DNA of 64,000 nucleotides from Multifurca ochricompacta. Taxonomy: Eukaryota > Basidiomycota > Agaricomycetes > Russulales > Russulaceae. The stretch spans positions 1-64,000 of the forward strand of contig WTXG01000015.1 in the NCBI GenBank assembly GCA_022496185.1. Reading direction: 5' to 3'. Position 1 is the stretch's first letter; each line of letters starts with the position of its first letter. Under the pieces are notes generated by a model. That model made no database searches. It saw only the letters and a program-made list of their open reading frames with translations, and had not been told where the DNA came from. Below are positions 24,186 through 37,781 of the stretch, piece after piece. The position numbers and the translations under genes were made by a program.

Positions 24186-24635
24186 TGAGGGTGGGTGGAT
24201 GTGGGAGGGGGGGGGATATAGATTGAAGTTGATGGGGTGTGGGTATGTAATAAGGAAAAAGGGATATGGTTATAAGGTGTGGGGGAAAGTGACAGGTAAG
24301 GATGGTCGTCGGAGGATTGCGAGGGTGAGGGTGAATCGGGAGAAGAGGGGCGGGAAAGAGGAGGTTAAGAGATGCTGTAAAGGATATACGGAATTAGAGA
24401 GATTGACGACGTGTGTCACGAATCTAGACGAGATCGAGCCGTTCGGTGTGATGTTCTAGGGAGGGGGAGAACAAAGTCTAATAATTGAGAAAGAGAAGAA
24501 GTGTTCGGGAAGCAAGGTGGGAAGGTGGGTAAAAGAAACCCTCCTAAAATCTTCAAATCTTCGGAGCAGGAGTAGGAGTAGGAGTGAGTAGAAGTAAGGT
24601 TTCAAAGGCCCCAAACGGAGAGGAGGTGTGGGATG

Positions 24636-24657
24636 GGAAAGAAAGAAAGAAAGAACA

Positions 24658-24688
<31 letters not shown>

Positions 24689-24690
24689 GA
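24636..24690. repeat. (GAAA)n microsatellite and purine-rich tract
   Basis: There are about a dozen copies of GAAA with one interruption (ACAAAG). It continues into a G/A-only stretch to about 24770 and then an A run. It lies upstream of the zinc-finger gene. Confidence 0.85.
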
Positions 24691-27600
24691 GGGAAGAGGG
24701 GAGGGAAGGCGAAGGGGGAGGGGAAGGGGGGAAGTAAGGGGGAGAGGGGGGGGGAGAGCGAGCGAGGAGTAATTAAAAAAAAAAAAAAAAGCAGGTACAC
24801 GTCAGAGGTCAGTAAGAAGTACAACAACAGGGTGAAGGTGTGTGTGTAGATGGGCACAGCGTCGAGGGTGTCAATGAATCTCGAGGCAACCTCACCTCAT
24901 TCACGTATTGTACTGTATTGTATTGTATTGAAACCCCCTCCCCCACACCCCCTTACAATTCTAGGGTGCTCACCAAACTCTACCTTACCTTCATCTCTCC
25001 TCTCTTCTCCTCTCCTCTCCTCTCCTTACCTCTTGATTACATTTATATTCGATCATCATTTTTTGATCAAATAGAGCCCTATCCCTCCCTCTTTTTTTTC
25101 TTTTTTCCCCTTTTCCCCTCCCCCTTTTCCCCATTCCCACTTTTTCCCACTTTTTTTCCTTTTCCCCACCCAAGTCACGATCCATGATCATGTCATGTCA
25201 TGTCACACTCTCCCCCCCCCTAATCACATGTAATTCATTTTCTTTCTTTTGTTTGTTTTTATTTTCACTTCACTTCCCAAATAGGCACACAACTTGGCTT
25301 ATCTATCATCCAAATCGGACATCGGTCCGCCCTTTATAGCTTTATATCAACAACAACAAATTCCCTGCTATTCACTCTCGCTCATTCTCTCTACCCGTAC
25401 CCGAACTTATTTTATACTGCTGTGCTGGTAGCCGCGTGCGAAAAATTATATTTTTTTGATTTGAGGCTGCACCTCATGGTACACATCCCCAGACACGTAC
25501 CACCAGCCCACATTCATTCCCGGCACCCGGCATCATTCCCTCCTAGACCTGCCATACCAGCGTCATTATTTCACGCAATCAACACCCACCACCATTCGCG
25601 TCATTCCGATCCCTAATTCCAATTCGGTTACTTCCCCACACCCCCCGCGTCCCTTCCCGCGGGTATCCCCGTTCTTCCATCAATCACGCACGCCATATCA
25701 ACCCCTGTGTCCCCCGTCCTGCTGCCCAAGCCTCATCCCCGGTCTTTGTTCCTATCGTAGTATCATTGAATGAAGAATATACCACCTCAGCAACCCTCTT
25801 CCCGCGGAGCGGATATACCTAAACCACTTGACAACACGTCCCCTTCCCCCCCTCCCCCCTTAAATTTTGCTCGTCCTATCTTTGTCTTCTCTGCCTACGC
25901 CGAGACCACCGGCAAAAAGCGGAGAATATACGTGGCGACGTGGCGACATTGCACACGGGGTAAGTGTCTTTTTCAGGGTTCCCAGATCAGAAACCACCAC
26001 AGCACAAGGGATACGAAGCACACCGGCCGTCGGGGGGGGGTTGGGGTATCGAGCGGGCGAGCGGGCACTTGCCTTGCTAAATATGGACATTTCCGCTTCT
26101 GGTGCCTGTGGCTACTCTCGCACGAGAGTTTGTGTGTGCCGGCGTGGGCGCAACCCGGTCACGGCATATTATCAAATTTGTATTGGCAGCAGGCATAACG
26201 TATTGTCTGGACAAGTCTCATAAAGACTCCCGCGGGGCGCGCCCGCGAACGACGTGTATGACATCGCTCGCCCGAGTTCTAATCTTAGATACAATACATG
26301 ACCACCTTGCGCCTTCCCAGTCTTGCTTGAATCCATGCAGCGTACGTGTGCGTCAACCAGCTACCACTTTGTAAAATTGTCACGCACATGCGTACATATA
26401 TTTATTGTTCATGCCTTCGTTTTACGTGTTGCTGGGGATCCGAGCTTGGCGCCTGGCGCCGGTTCCTTGAAAACTAACTGCCCATTCATTTTGCACTTTG
26501 TAATTTACAGAACTGACCGGTGACGCCTCGCTCTCTAGCCCCCGGCAATGACCAGCTTGATCTCTCCGGCAATACATTTCACTCAAACAAGGTCAATCTG
26601 ACCCAATTAATCCACCTTGAACGAGCTTTTTCACTCGCCTGACGATGTTTTCATAGGTCGCAGAGCGGTACACAGTATGACGCAATCCCGTCCTCCAACG
26701 CACTCACTGCCGGCAGTCGGCGGTAGTCACCGACAACTCTTGCAGGTCCACTTGCCGGAAATTTCGGCACTCTCGGCACATTTGATAGTTACACTTATAT
26801 TAGAAACTTTTTTTGACAACTTCTTCGAAAATGGGTGTGGATGTGCTGTTAGCAACAATAGCACACTAAAGATGGAACATGTCTTGTGTTGCGCCTCTAT
26901 GGCTACCAGTACCAGATTAGTGATTATGGGGGAGCCAAGGTACCTAGAAATTTGTCAATGGTGATGGATGTGGTACAACGAAAAATAAAATAAATTGGCG
27001 TCTTTAGTTTTAGGGCTAATGTACCGGAAGGGGGTTGGCCGGGAAGCAAGTACGGTGAAAGAGGGTTATGAGACAAGATCCTTGCGCCTCCGGCTTTGCT
27101 ATCCACCCACCTACCATTCTTCTTTCGGAAATCCTCAATGAAATTTGTGGCGCCGCCAAGCGCTTCGCGGCATCGGCGTTGAACTCGGTCAACCGGTACA
27201 AGTAAGCAATGTCGAGAGTAGAGTAGGTTGTACCATGAGGTGGCAGTGCAGTGTGTGCGTGCGGGGCCATGCATGATCCGCGGCGGAGCAAAAGCCGCCT
27301 CATCCACGCACTTTCCGGCGGGAAGTACGAGAGTGGGTCCCTGTCCCAGTCTATATTTATCAACCATTTATATCCATCTATCTTTACGGCCCACACGAGA
27401 CCTTTTCATGGGCCCTAGACTTATGTGCTGTCCGATGAGCTAGCGTCTCGTATCATATCTGACAAGTGTCCGCCCACACACAAATTAATGATAAAAGGAC
27501 GAACCGGATGCCGAACCCTCGATGCGTGATTTTCGTGTTTGCCGCGCACGCGGAAGGTAATGTAATGTAATGTAATGCTTTCCTTTTCTTTTACTACTCT

Positions 27601-28293
27601 TCACCTGAGCCGTATTTCGTCATGACTTTGTTTTGCGCCGCCGCTTTCCCCCGATTTAAGATTGAAATGTGAACCCCACTTGGCTCCATATCAACACCAA
27701 GCAGAACATTTAAAGGAAAAAAAATGAAATGAAATGAGCAGAATGTAATCGAGTGAGTAGAATGGAATAGAAGCAACAGAATCATGGGCGGTGAGTGAAT
27801 TGGCGCTCCGAATGCTCCGAATATTAAAAAACAAAAACAGATCGCACAATGGCTTGGTTATGTACCATACCGGAGGATCACGGTTGGTGATAGACTAACT
27901 CACTCGAACGGCAAACACAACAAGAAGAAGTGGAAGCGGGTGGGTATGGGTGTGGGTGTGGGTGTAATGTGTATGTGATTCATGGACGTGGGGTTTTCAT
28001 TTTCAGAGGAACCCTGGGACTCACTCTCTATGTGTGATCTCACCCCAATTTTTTTTTTCCTTCCTCAATTCTAGCGCGTCCGCTTCCGAGTATGAGAAAG
28101 AGAAGGGAAGGGCTACCCCTCCTTTGGTTCCGAGTCGTCTCGTTGCTCGTCCTAGAAAGGGTCTCATACAACGACACCGCTGACCGGTTCTCCCCTCACA
28201 TTCCGTGCGGGAAAAGCTATTGCTGAGCGGATTTCATGGTTCCGTCACCCAAGAAGGACGCCACGATAACCCTACCCTATTATTACTTCCGGT

Positions 28294-28311
28294 GGGGGGG
28301 GGGGGGGGGGG
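28294..28311. repeat. 18-nt G homopolymer
   Basis: This is an uninterrupted run of 18 G on the plus strand. Length is probably unreliable given the homopolymer problems elsewhere in this sequence. It could form G-quadruplex structure. Confidence 0.9.
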
Positions 28312-31300
28312 TAATCTGGGCAACGGGGGTTAGGTGGCGCACCTTGTGTGGTGCGCAGAGCTGCATATACGATCGCACATATCACGCGCCCATCCATAAC
28401 TCTTCCAGCGGTCTGTCAAGTATGTGGATGTGGTGCTCTCGCGCCAACCTTAGTGTCGCTGGTTCGTGCTTACGTTGCGCTCACACTCCGCGCACAGCGT
28501 GACGGCATTTTACTCTAGAGATCTCTTGTGGGCTCCTTCATTTGGCTACCCGAAATGCGAAATGTTGTATCGGCGAACGGTCCGCACGTTCTCAGTCAGT
28601 CATCATACTGGACAAAATGAACAAGGTCCTTGGTGGCGCATCCTTCCGTTACTTCGTTCCTCTTTTTTCTTTGAATGAAATATTTTCACTCCCTTTTCCT
28701 TTGCTAATTAGAACTTCTGCACGTCCATCCACTCCGCTTGGGAAAAAACAAAACAAAACAAAGAAAAAGAAAGCCTCAATTACATGTCACCTGTACGCAA
28801 AGTAGAACGGAAAAGGATTGATTGTCACCGTTGGCTCAAAGCAGCAGGCAAGAAGCAACCGTCGCAATTTCACATGCTTTTTGCTCGCTCGTTCTCTCTG
28901 CTCTTTGTTGTTCTGTTCACGCACCTTCGGCCTCCCGGGCCGGCTTCATCGTAAACACCTCCTTCCTGTTTGGCATTGGATCCAATGTCCGGTATAAGTG
29001 CCGAGACGTGGGTACGCATTTTGTGGGTGTCAGAACGGACAACACTGACTTGAAGGTACATTAATATCAATAGAATCTCACTAAGCCCTGTCTCTCCGAG
29101 CCATCGGCCAGCGGACCGACCTGTTCTTCTAATTTGCTTGGTCTAAGCAACAAGACGCTCAGACACAACATCTTCTTATCACGCAATAGAGAAAAAGAAA
29201 AATACAATCGCCACTCCACCGGTCGACTCTCGTAGCTCTCTTACATCAAAGCGTACGTGCAATCAAGGGCAAACCCCGTGCCAAGTAGCGCAGGTCCTTG
29301 CGCCCGTTTTGCAATGTCCTATCATCGGCTGGCGAAAATTTAGTCTCGAGCGGTCTGATCATCCAAAAGTTATGTACACAGAAGCGAACCAAGTCAGCAC
29401 GACTCCTTTTCCACGGATCATTAAATCATGGGTGAAAATCCATTCACGGGCTTAGTGGCTTGATGCATACACTCAACGAGTGTTAGACTATTTTGAAGAA
29501 ATGGGGGGAGGAGAACTAGCCCCCGTGTGATTCTCGAGAAAGGGCGCAAGAGATACAGTTCAGTTCTCATAATGAGGACTGGTTTATCACAAAGCGAACG
29601 CAAGCGATGCAGTTCAGAGCACCCCAATCATTGCATGCAAGTGTTACTTGTGTACCAGAGCCCGCACGTGCCGGATCATGATGGATATTGACATCGAAGC
29701 GGTGGCGCATCAACAAATGAGCGGAGGGAAGCATCTGCCCCGTCGGTCTTTCATAATCGAGATCGGGGGAACTCGCTGCTGCGAGCGCCGTGGGCTGCTT
29801 CCGGACGACTAAGTGCGCACAAAAAAGAAGCAATATTAACGTTTGTCGTGATTGCGGGGTGGCTTTTCCGAGATGCAGACCAGGTTTTTGTTGAATTCTA
29901 TTTACGGACGTGTAGCTAATGTGCTGATAGGCCGTTTGCAGAGAGAATCCCTCCGCCGCGACACGCGGACCCTCCTTAATATCTGTAAGTGGAAGGGGTA
30001 CCCATCCCTGTGCGCCCCTCATCCTACGGAGCTTTGAAGTGGGATCCCGCGCCTTAAGACTTTGGGGATCATGGACAATAAGGCCACGCGTGCACACTTC
30101 CCCGGCGCTCCATCCGTAAGTTAAATCTTCCGAGGAGAAAGAAGGACCCTTTTGGGCATATAGGATGTCGTGTCTAGCCCCCACAGCATTTCTTTCGGAG
30201 GGCGTGCCGTTGTAAAAGAACCGAGCCTCCGTAGTCAATATACATTGGCACTCTGATGATGTACTTTTAAAATGTATGCCCCGAGATCGTGTATTACGGT
30301 ACACTTCCACGATATATTTGCGGGCGTGTGGGCCTGGAAGTAAGAGAGGAGGACGAGGTACGGAGCGGGCTGATACCCAGATCGTGAGTTTGGGTTATCA
30401 GATTGAACTCCGTGACAGGCACGGGAGTTTATATCTACTGTATATGGTTCCCACGATGCACTTATAGGGAAACGAGGGGTCAGGGAGTTTCTTGCGTTTA
30501 CTTTACTTTCATGGCTACCTGAAACCACAGGGGGTATGCTCAAAGGAAACTAGGGATACCCGCGGGTAGGGGTTGTGGGCCACAGTTTCATGTACATTCT
30601 CGTGTGGGCTGGGCGTTGGGTTGATAAAGTTCTTGATCCACAATTGATTCGGTTTGTAATCTGTAGGCTGGGGTGACTGAATTGCTCTGTGATTGACGCG
30701 CAGAAGTACGGTCGGGCGCAAACAAGGGCAAAATATATCTTCAAGCATACGAAATTTGTGGAAGGGGGGGAGAGGGGGGATACATTATCAGAGACCGGCG
30801 CGGCTGGTGATGGTTTCGTGTGCTCTTAGCCTCTGGACCAAGTTCGAGAAGGTTTGGAACACATGGGCTGCCGTACATGAGATAGGCTCATAAACGGAAC
30901 ATTCGCTAACGTGAACTGTATAGAGACTCTTGCGTGAGAACTGTACCGTGCGCTCTATTTGATGGGAGAGTTGTCACGCTTTACAAGAGTCTTGGCCTAG
31001 GTTGCGCGACAATCGGCCATGTCTTTTCCACACTACCTTTTCAGACTTGTTGGGCGTTCCGTACTATGGATTGACAATGTGAATACCAAGTGGGCTTCGC
31101 ACCTAGTATTGACAGGGCTCTGCATTCCCCATTTTGAATTGGCTAGTCGCCTTTCGCCTTTGCCCAACGGAGTAGTGAAGTCGACTATTAGCCCGTACAA
31201 CAGTGTGAAAAGGGCGTTTGTGCTCGCTGTGTCTGAAGGTTGCGTAAGAATCGTAAGTCACACTATAAACGTGCATTGTGCTTGAGAAGCCATCAGTGAG

Positions 31301-31549
31301 AGCTAGAACACTGATACAGTCCTGGCAGTTGGGGACGGTGAATCAGTAAGGCATCGCAGGTTGATGGAGAAGAAGTGACTATCGCTTTGCGATACGTGAG
31401 CTACCGTATGGAGACGGATATTCATAGACCTGCTTGCGATGCTCGAGCTCGAGCCGAGCTTGAGAGAGGCGATGACGTAGTACCAACTGAGCCAATTCAG
31501 CTGGCTCCTGAAAAGGCGATTTTGCTCTTCGCTTCACTTTGTTCTTCCT

Positions 31550-34500
31550 ATGATTTCTCTTGTTAACGACGATACAATACAGTCCGATGGTCGTCCAACT
31601 GACGGCATTGACGACAATACACTTCAACAGGGACAGAGTCCACCGGCTCATGATTCTTATGCACCAGGAGGTGATTATTCAAATTCTCCGAGACCTCCTT
31701 CCCTCGACTCGTCTTCAACAATTCAAACGATAATAACTCGGGCGGACCTAAACATACATTTGGCGTTCCACCTAATTCTTCTCACTCCTACTATGGTTCC
31801 TCTTCTTTAACCCCGGCCGGTCGAACTGGTCCACCTCGCTCTCTCTCCTTCTCATACAACCACCCACTGTCCACTTCTCTTTCATCCCACAACCACCTTC
31901 ATAATGATCACGGTGACATTCTCAAAGCTCCTAGACGGCCCCGAGCTTGGACAGAAAGACCTACGCGTGTCGACCAATCCACATATGACCTAACTCCACG
32001 CGAAACGCTGTTCCGGGGCCCCCTCGACGTCACACCACTAGAACAAAAAGAACGTGAGCGAGAGACTACAGACAGACGCGGAAAGCGAAGAGACACGAAT
32101 CTTTGGGATGACTTCAAGTCCCGCTGGCTCCCCGAGGCACCAGTGGTTCACCTAGTGACGAGAAGTCCGGCGCTGACTGGGGAAAAGATAAAGAAAAGGA
32201 TGTTGCACAAGGAAGTAGTGGGCCATCGTCGTCTCGGAAGGCTAGTTCGGCTGTTGCCTCGGGCTCTGGTTCAGGTTCAGGTTTCCCTCGTTCGGTGTCT
32301 CTGTCCACTCAAGACAAAGGTAAGGAGCGCGAGCGTCAAGAGACCCAGACCCTTGGGAGCAAGTCTCCCGGTATAGCCTGGAATCGCCTCCGTTTCTTCC
32401 TCCCACACATAGTTTCACCAGTGGCAAAGGAACCGACACCGTCCGCTGTCACTTCGGGCGGTATGAACATCACCGACGAACTGATCGTTGGTGGCCTATC
32501 GGCCCTCATGCTTCGTCTTTGGTTCGAGCGCGACGAGCACGGACGTCGGCGGGTGCCCATACTTCTGCATCGGCTGCGTATTCGCATCAGTGATAGCCTT
32601 CACCCCTTCATGGGGCGCAGTCAGTATTCCGAATCGAATGCGAGTACGCGAACGGTGCCATGCGTTGGGTTATCTATCGTCAGCTGCGTGACTTCTTGTC
32701 CCTGCACGCTCACTATGCGGTCTCCAACGCATATAACCGCAATATTGAAAAACTTCCTGAGTTTCCTCGAACCAGTAAAGTCTCCACGCGTATACACGTC
32801 TGTACCCAAGGTCTAATGGCTCTTCTAGGCATCCCTTACTTTAAATTTCTCAAGAAGGAGAGCCGTGAAAGGGGTGGCGATGTTGGCCGAGCTGATTTTG
32901 CTCGCCTGCAGCGCGAAACCGTCGAGAATTACCTCATCGACCTCATCCGTGCGGTGGCATGTTACCCTTACTCTCTCTCCCCGGGGTCATTTTCTCACTT
33001 TCTCAAACTTATTCGCAGATGTTTCTTCCCACTTCAAATCGCCTCACCAGTTTCTTGGAAATATCCACGCTCTCTATCCATCTCGCGCCGTCTGGTGGAA
33101 CCCAATATAAAGCAGGCTACCTCCGGATTGTGGCCTCGGTCAACAAGGGTGCTGGCTTTGGGCGCAAATCGGCTAGTCGCACTCAGAAGAGAAAGCAGAA
33201 ATGGTGCGCAGTCCGAGAATCGTACCTTGTTGCCGTCGAGGAACCCGGTGAAATCGCTATATGGGATGTGTTCCTACTCGATGCCGAGTTCAGAATAGAA
33301 CGACCGAAGCGGTATTATCGCCAGGGGCTGAACCTGTTACAAGGGGATTCTGGGGGAGATGGTGAACCAGCAAAGTCTGGCCCAACGGATTCGACTCTGC
33401 GCGGGTCTGGAGACAGTACAAACGCAGAGCGCAAGTCGCTCATCGGCTCTATCCGCTCGCGTGTATCACACATACTACACTCGCATCGCGATCCACACCG
33501 TGCAACTGTAGGTGGCGCGCCAGGCGACGAGAGCGATCACCGTGTCCGGTCGGACTCGGAGGCAGACTTATCAGACCCTGACTCACGCCCACCGACGCCG
33601 ATGCTTGACCCATCGACAAACACGAACCCACTGAATGAGGGTTCCACACATGAACCTCGCCCTCAAGAAGGAGCCCAGGGAAAGAAGAAGCGGCGCACAT
33701 CGGGTGAAGTTTCAAAACATACGTTCTATATTGAGAACTCGCAAATGCGCCTCAAGTTGTATGCGCGAAGTGAGGTGTGTACTGTCCATGCCCACGCAAT
33801 TTACGGTGGCTTCCTGCAGACGAAGGGCTGAAGGGGTTTGGATTGGGTCATAGCGCCAAATGCTACAATGGATCGCAGGGCTCGAGAAAGTTGCGGCGAC
33901 ATCTCATTTTACTGGAAGCAACCGGTTCGATAGCTTCGCACCAATCCGGCTAAATGTCGCTGCGCAGTGGCTTGTCGATGGCGTGAGTTCTTTTCCTTGG
34001 TGGCTCACGCGTTCTGGGCAAAACTTGCTTAATTTTGTTAGCGAGACTATTTCTGGAACTTATCGCGTGCGATTCTACTCGCGAAAAACACAATCTATAT
34101 CCATGACTGGTGGCTGTCCCTGGTTAGTATTAAGTCAATCAAGTCGCATTGTCGTTGTGGTCGGGCTGATGGAAAGTAGAGCTCAGCTTGCGTAGGCCGG
34201 GGATGCCAAAGTACCGTCTCGACCGGCTGTTAGAGAAGAAGGCCAAAGAAGGGGTGAAGATCTTCATCATTATTTAGTGCGTTGGTTATTTTCTGTGACT
34301 TGTTATGCGCCTCCTGAGGTCGCGCAGTCAAGAGGTTTCGAGCCGGACGACGCCTACTGACAGCAAGTATGAGATCATCCTCATGTTACAGTGGTCCTGC
34401 GGTTCTGATCTGCTGCAGCTATACCAAACAACGATTGACAACCTTACACCCGAACATTCTGGTCCAGCGTTCACCGTCGCACTTCCAGACGGGCACGTTC

Positions 34501-37500
34501 TACTGGGCACATGTAAGTTACTTTATGATATGTTTTAACCAGAGGGGGCTTATCTGAGGTGTTGCAGCACGAGAAGCTGTGCGTCATTGACTCGGCAATT
34601 GCGTTTATGGGAGGTCTCGATCTCTGTTTTGGGAGGTGCGTTGCTCCAAGCTCGTCCATTCTTGTTGCTGACTCGCCTGTTTGATAGGTGGGATACCCCC
34701 CAGCACGCCCTTATTGATGACCCCGAGGAAGGCGACGAGGCAATTTGGCCAGGTGACGCTGAATCGCAATTACCCCTGCACGGACACGAGACTGATGACA
34801 TAGTAGGGAAGGACTACAGTAATGGTCGAATCATGGACTTTCACACGCTCACAAAGCCTGAGGAAGATATGTACGACCGGTCGAAAATTCCACGTATGCC
34901 ATGGTAGTATCTTTCCTTGACGTGTGCCCATTCAAGCACTAATCAGATGGAATCAGGCACGACGTGGGCCTTCAGATCGTGGGGCAGCCAGCCCGAGATC
35001 TTGGACGTCATTTCGTGCAGAGGTGAGTTGCTAATAACCAAATGTCAGATTGTGTCCAAGCATTTGCAGGTGGAACTACCTACTAAGAATAAAAGTATGT
35101 GCTACCTCGAAAGCTAGGAGCAGTCCGGCCAATGTGCTACCTAGAATCATTCGCGCGTGATGCCGTTTCTTCTTCCGCCATCTGAATTCAAGCTTGGCGA
35201 ACTTACTCAGCTTGGCTTGACGGGCACCTGTGAGTTACAGATCTGTCGATCTGCAGGTCCATGGTCACTTGGCACGCAAGACAGGGTAGAACACTCCATT
35301 CAGAATGCTTACCTCAAAGGCATGTGCGCTACACACACGCGAGTTCTAATGACTGATGATCCGTGTAGCCATTCAGCTCTCCGAACATTTCGTTTACATT
35401 GAAAATCAGTTTTTTATCACATCGTACGCGGTGTTTCTTGTTCCTACCCATGCGAATGGCTTGATGAATAAAATAGGACGATGGTGGATGACGTCGCAAT
35501 CGAGAACAAGATTGGCAATGCAATCGTCCATCGCATCATCCGCGCTCATCGCGAGGGCACGAAGTGGAAGTGCTGCATCGTCATCCCACTTCTACCCGGG
35601 TTCCCGTTCCCCGTCGACCATACCGATGCCAGCTCTGCGAGTCCTGATTATTCACTGCCATCCGCGCTACGTGCTAAGAAGGTTAATAGGTCCGATAATA
35701 CTGGAGTGTCAGAATCGCACGATTGGCCGGGGCCCCAACTCTATATTCTCCCGTTTGCGCAGAGAAGGCATTGATGTATGTATGGCTTTCGACGTAAAAT
35801 CGGGTAGGAGGATTGACGAGCTCCAAACTTTCTCTTTAGCCTGAAAAATATTTCTCTGTATTTTCTTTACGCAACTGGGCGAAGCTACGTGGTGACGTTT
35901 TAACAACAGAACTAGTTCGTACACCCGTCAAGTTCCAGTGCAGGCGGTACTAAAGCCACTGTAGGTCTATATCCACGGAAAGGTCTGTATAGTGGATGAC
36001 CGGCTTGCCATCATCGGCAGCGCCAACATCAACGAGCGATCGCAGCGTGGAGACCGCGATTCGGAGCTAGCTGCTGTAATTCGTGACACCGACATGATAG
36101 ACGGGTACGAGACATTTGGTATGGTGGCGTGGTTACTCTCTTCTGACAGGCTTTAGAACAATGGCGGAAAGCCATTCAAAGTTGGTCGGTTTGCCCACAC
36201 TCTACGTGTTCGTTTGATGCGCGAGCACCTTGGCATCGATGTTGATGCCCTCGATGACGACGATGCGCGAGACATCATGCTCCAGAACAGGGGCACGCGG
36301 AAAAGGAAAAGTCATGGGACCCCGACGCTGAACAGAGATTTGGGCAACAATCTGTCACTGAGAAGGCCTACATCATAAGGGCAAGGCAAAGAACATGATG
36401 GAGGTTGTGAATGACACAATACACCAAGGTGATGCCTGATATCCATCTCTGGGTCATTATCTGACGCTAGAATGAAGTTATCCACGGCTCCGAGGACATC
36501 AGCTCAAAAAGTATAGCCCAAGGGCTCAGCAACGTTGAGTTCGGGAACGAGCTCGATGCACGTGCGGAAGACGCGACTCCCGAGGAGAGGCAAACATACA
36601 CCCGCGACGGCGGGAAGGCACATGGTTTTGCTGATACCTTGATTCCCACTCTCGAAGAGAAGGTTGTTGCCGATTCTCACCAGTCTGCTGAACGTGCCCA
36701 TGGGGTGCTATTGAGAAACGTCCGGAGCAGGTAGAGCAGGAGAAAGATGGAAGTGCACCAGCCAAGGCGAGGGTCAGCAATGGGGAACCGTTTGGGGCGC
36801 CAGCCGATGCCTCTTCCGCTCCAGTGAAAGACAGCGAACCGCCTCATGTGCGAATGGGAAAGAATGACGCGGATGAAGAGGAACAGAAGGCGCCGCGAGC
36901 GCGCGGGTTTTTGCGAAAGCATTTGAGTGCCAAGTCTACCTCGTCACCGTGGACAGTGCCGACTCCCAAGCCCAAGTATGACAGTGATAGTTTTGAGGAC
37001 CCTGTCCGCGACGAGTTTTGGGAGGATATTTGGGTAGCCTGTGCGGTGTACAATGTAAGTTTGTTTTGGCGTTTCCCGAGTCCGGACTTTGCTGAATATA
37101 GTCCCCGTCTCAGACCGAGATCTTCCGCCGTGTTTTCCATGCCATCCCGGACGACCTCGTCACGACTTGGAAACAGTACAAGGAATTCATCGCACACCAT
37201 GAGCGCCTGCTCAGACCAGTACGCGAGCTATCCGTGTTTTGGTTTTTCATGATGAGAACTAGCATACAGCCCAAGGATGATCTCGCGCCAGAGCCTCTTG
37301 CTCGAGTACCCTCGACTGGAAAAAAAGAGTGCTCACCAGATGAGCAAGTACAGCGGCAGGAGCCAAGAGTGGAGGACGTGTCGACCAAGCTTCCGTCGAC
37401 AAGGGCTACCGAGGAAACCCAGTCGCGCTTAGCAAATGGGTACACCGGAGGTGACAACCTTAGGCACGAGAAGTCCATTAGCGATAAAATAGGTGGGCCC

Positions 37501-37781
37501 CATGCGAACGAGAAAGCTGCCAACATCTCTGGTATCAATGACAAGGGTAAGAAGACTCGGGGCGAGCCTCCTTTCACGAAGCAGGAAAGGGAAGAGATGG
37601 AAACCCTGTTGCACGAGTTGTGCGGCCACTTAGGTCAGTATTCGGGGTTTCAGCTTGTCATTGGGTCCTCATTTGTGCATCACCAGTCGTCTATCCAACT
37701 CGATTCCTGGAAGGCGAAGACGTTGCGAACAACTTCTTATTCAACACTGACAGGTTGTTGCCGCTACTTATATACGACTGA
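31550..37781 (+). CDS. SPO14: phospholipase D (PX-PH-PLD, Spo14 type)
   Basis: The enzyme hydrolyses phosphatidylcholine to phosphatidic acid and choline at membranes. The start ATG at 31550 is the weakest call. After a low-complexity N-terminus come a PX-like segment ([49 protein letters not shown]), a PH region ([35 protein letters not shown]) and the PLD core ([29 protein letters not shown]). Catalytic motif HKD-1 is [23 protein letters not shown]-2 is [20 protein letters not shown] followed by [20 protein letters not shown]. The C-terminal conserved block is [20 protein letters not shown], ending ...[12 protein letters not shown] at 37781. At least 15 introns are needed, one apparently GC-AG (35320-35368). 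Eight single-base losses interrupt the frame; all catalytic motifs are intact, so I treat it as functional. Confidence 0.9.

Larger units (their letters stand above)
24186..31549. other. 7.4-kb gene-poor interval
   Basis: No frame here shows recognisable domains, splice-compatible exon chains or gene-like composition. The left part (24200-25300) is purine/pyrimidine-skewed low-complexity DNA with A and T tracts. The middle (25400-29000) and right (29000-31500) parts have ordinary base composition but only short random frames. It may contain long upstream regulatory sequence for the zinc-finger gene and PLD, non-coding RNA, or very old transposon debris, none of which I can demonstrate. Frames at 27396-26924 and 30310-29567 were examined and not called. 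Confidence 0.5.

Noticed and set aside
24186..31549. CRISPR-like or satellite arrays in the gene-poor interval
   Set aside because: Only simple microsatellites are present; no regularly spaced repeats were found.
31550..37781. Interpretation of PLD as a pseudogene
   Set aside because: All catalytic motifs and splice sites are preserved and breaks are single-base losses mostly in short runs, as also found in essential PRP8.
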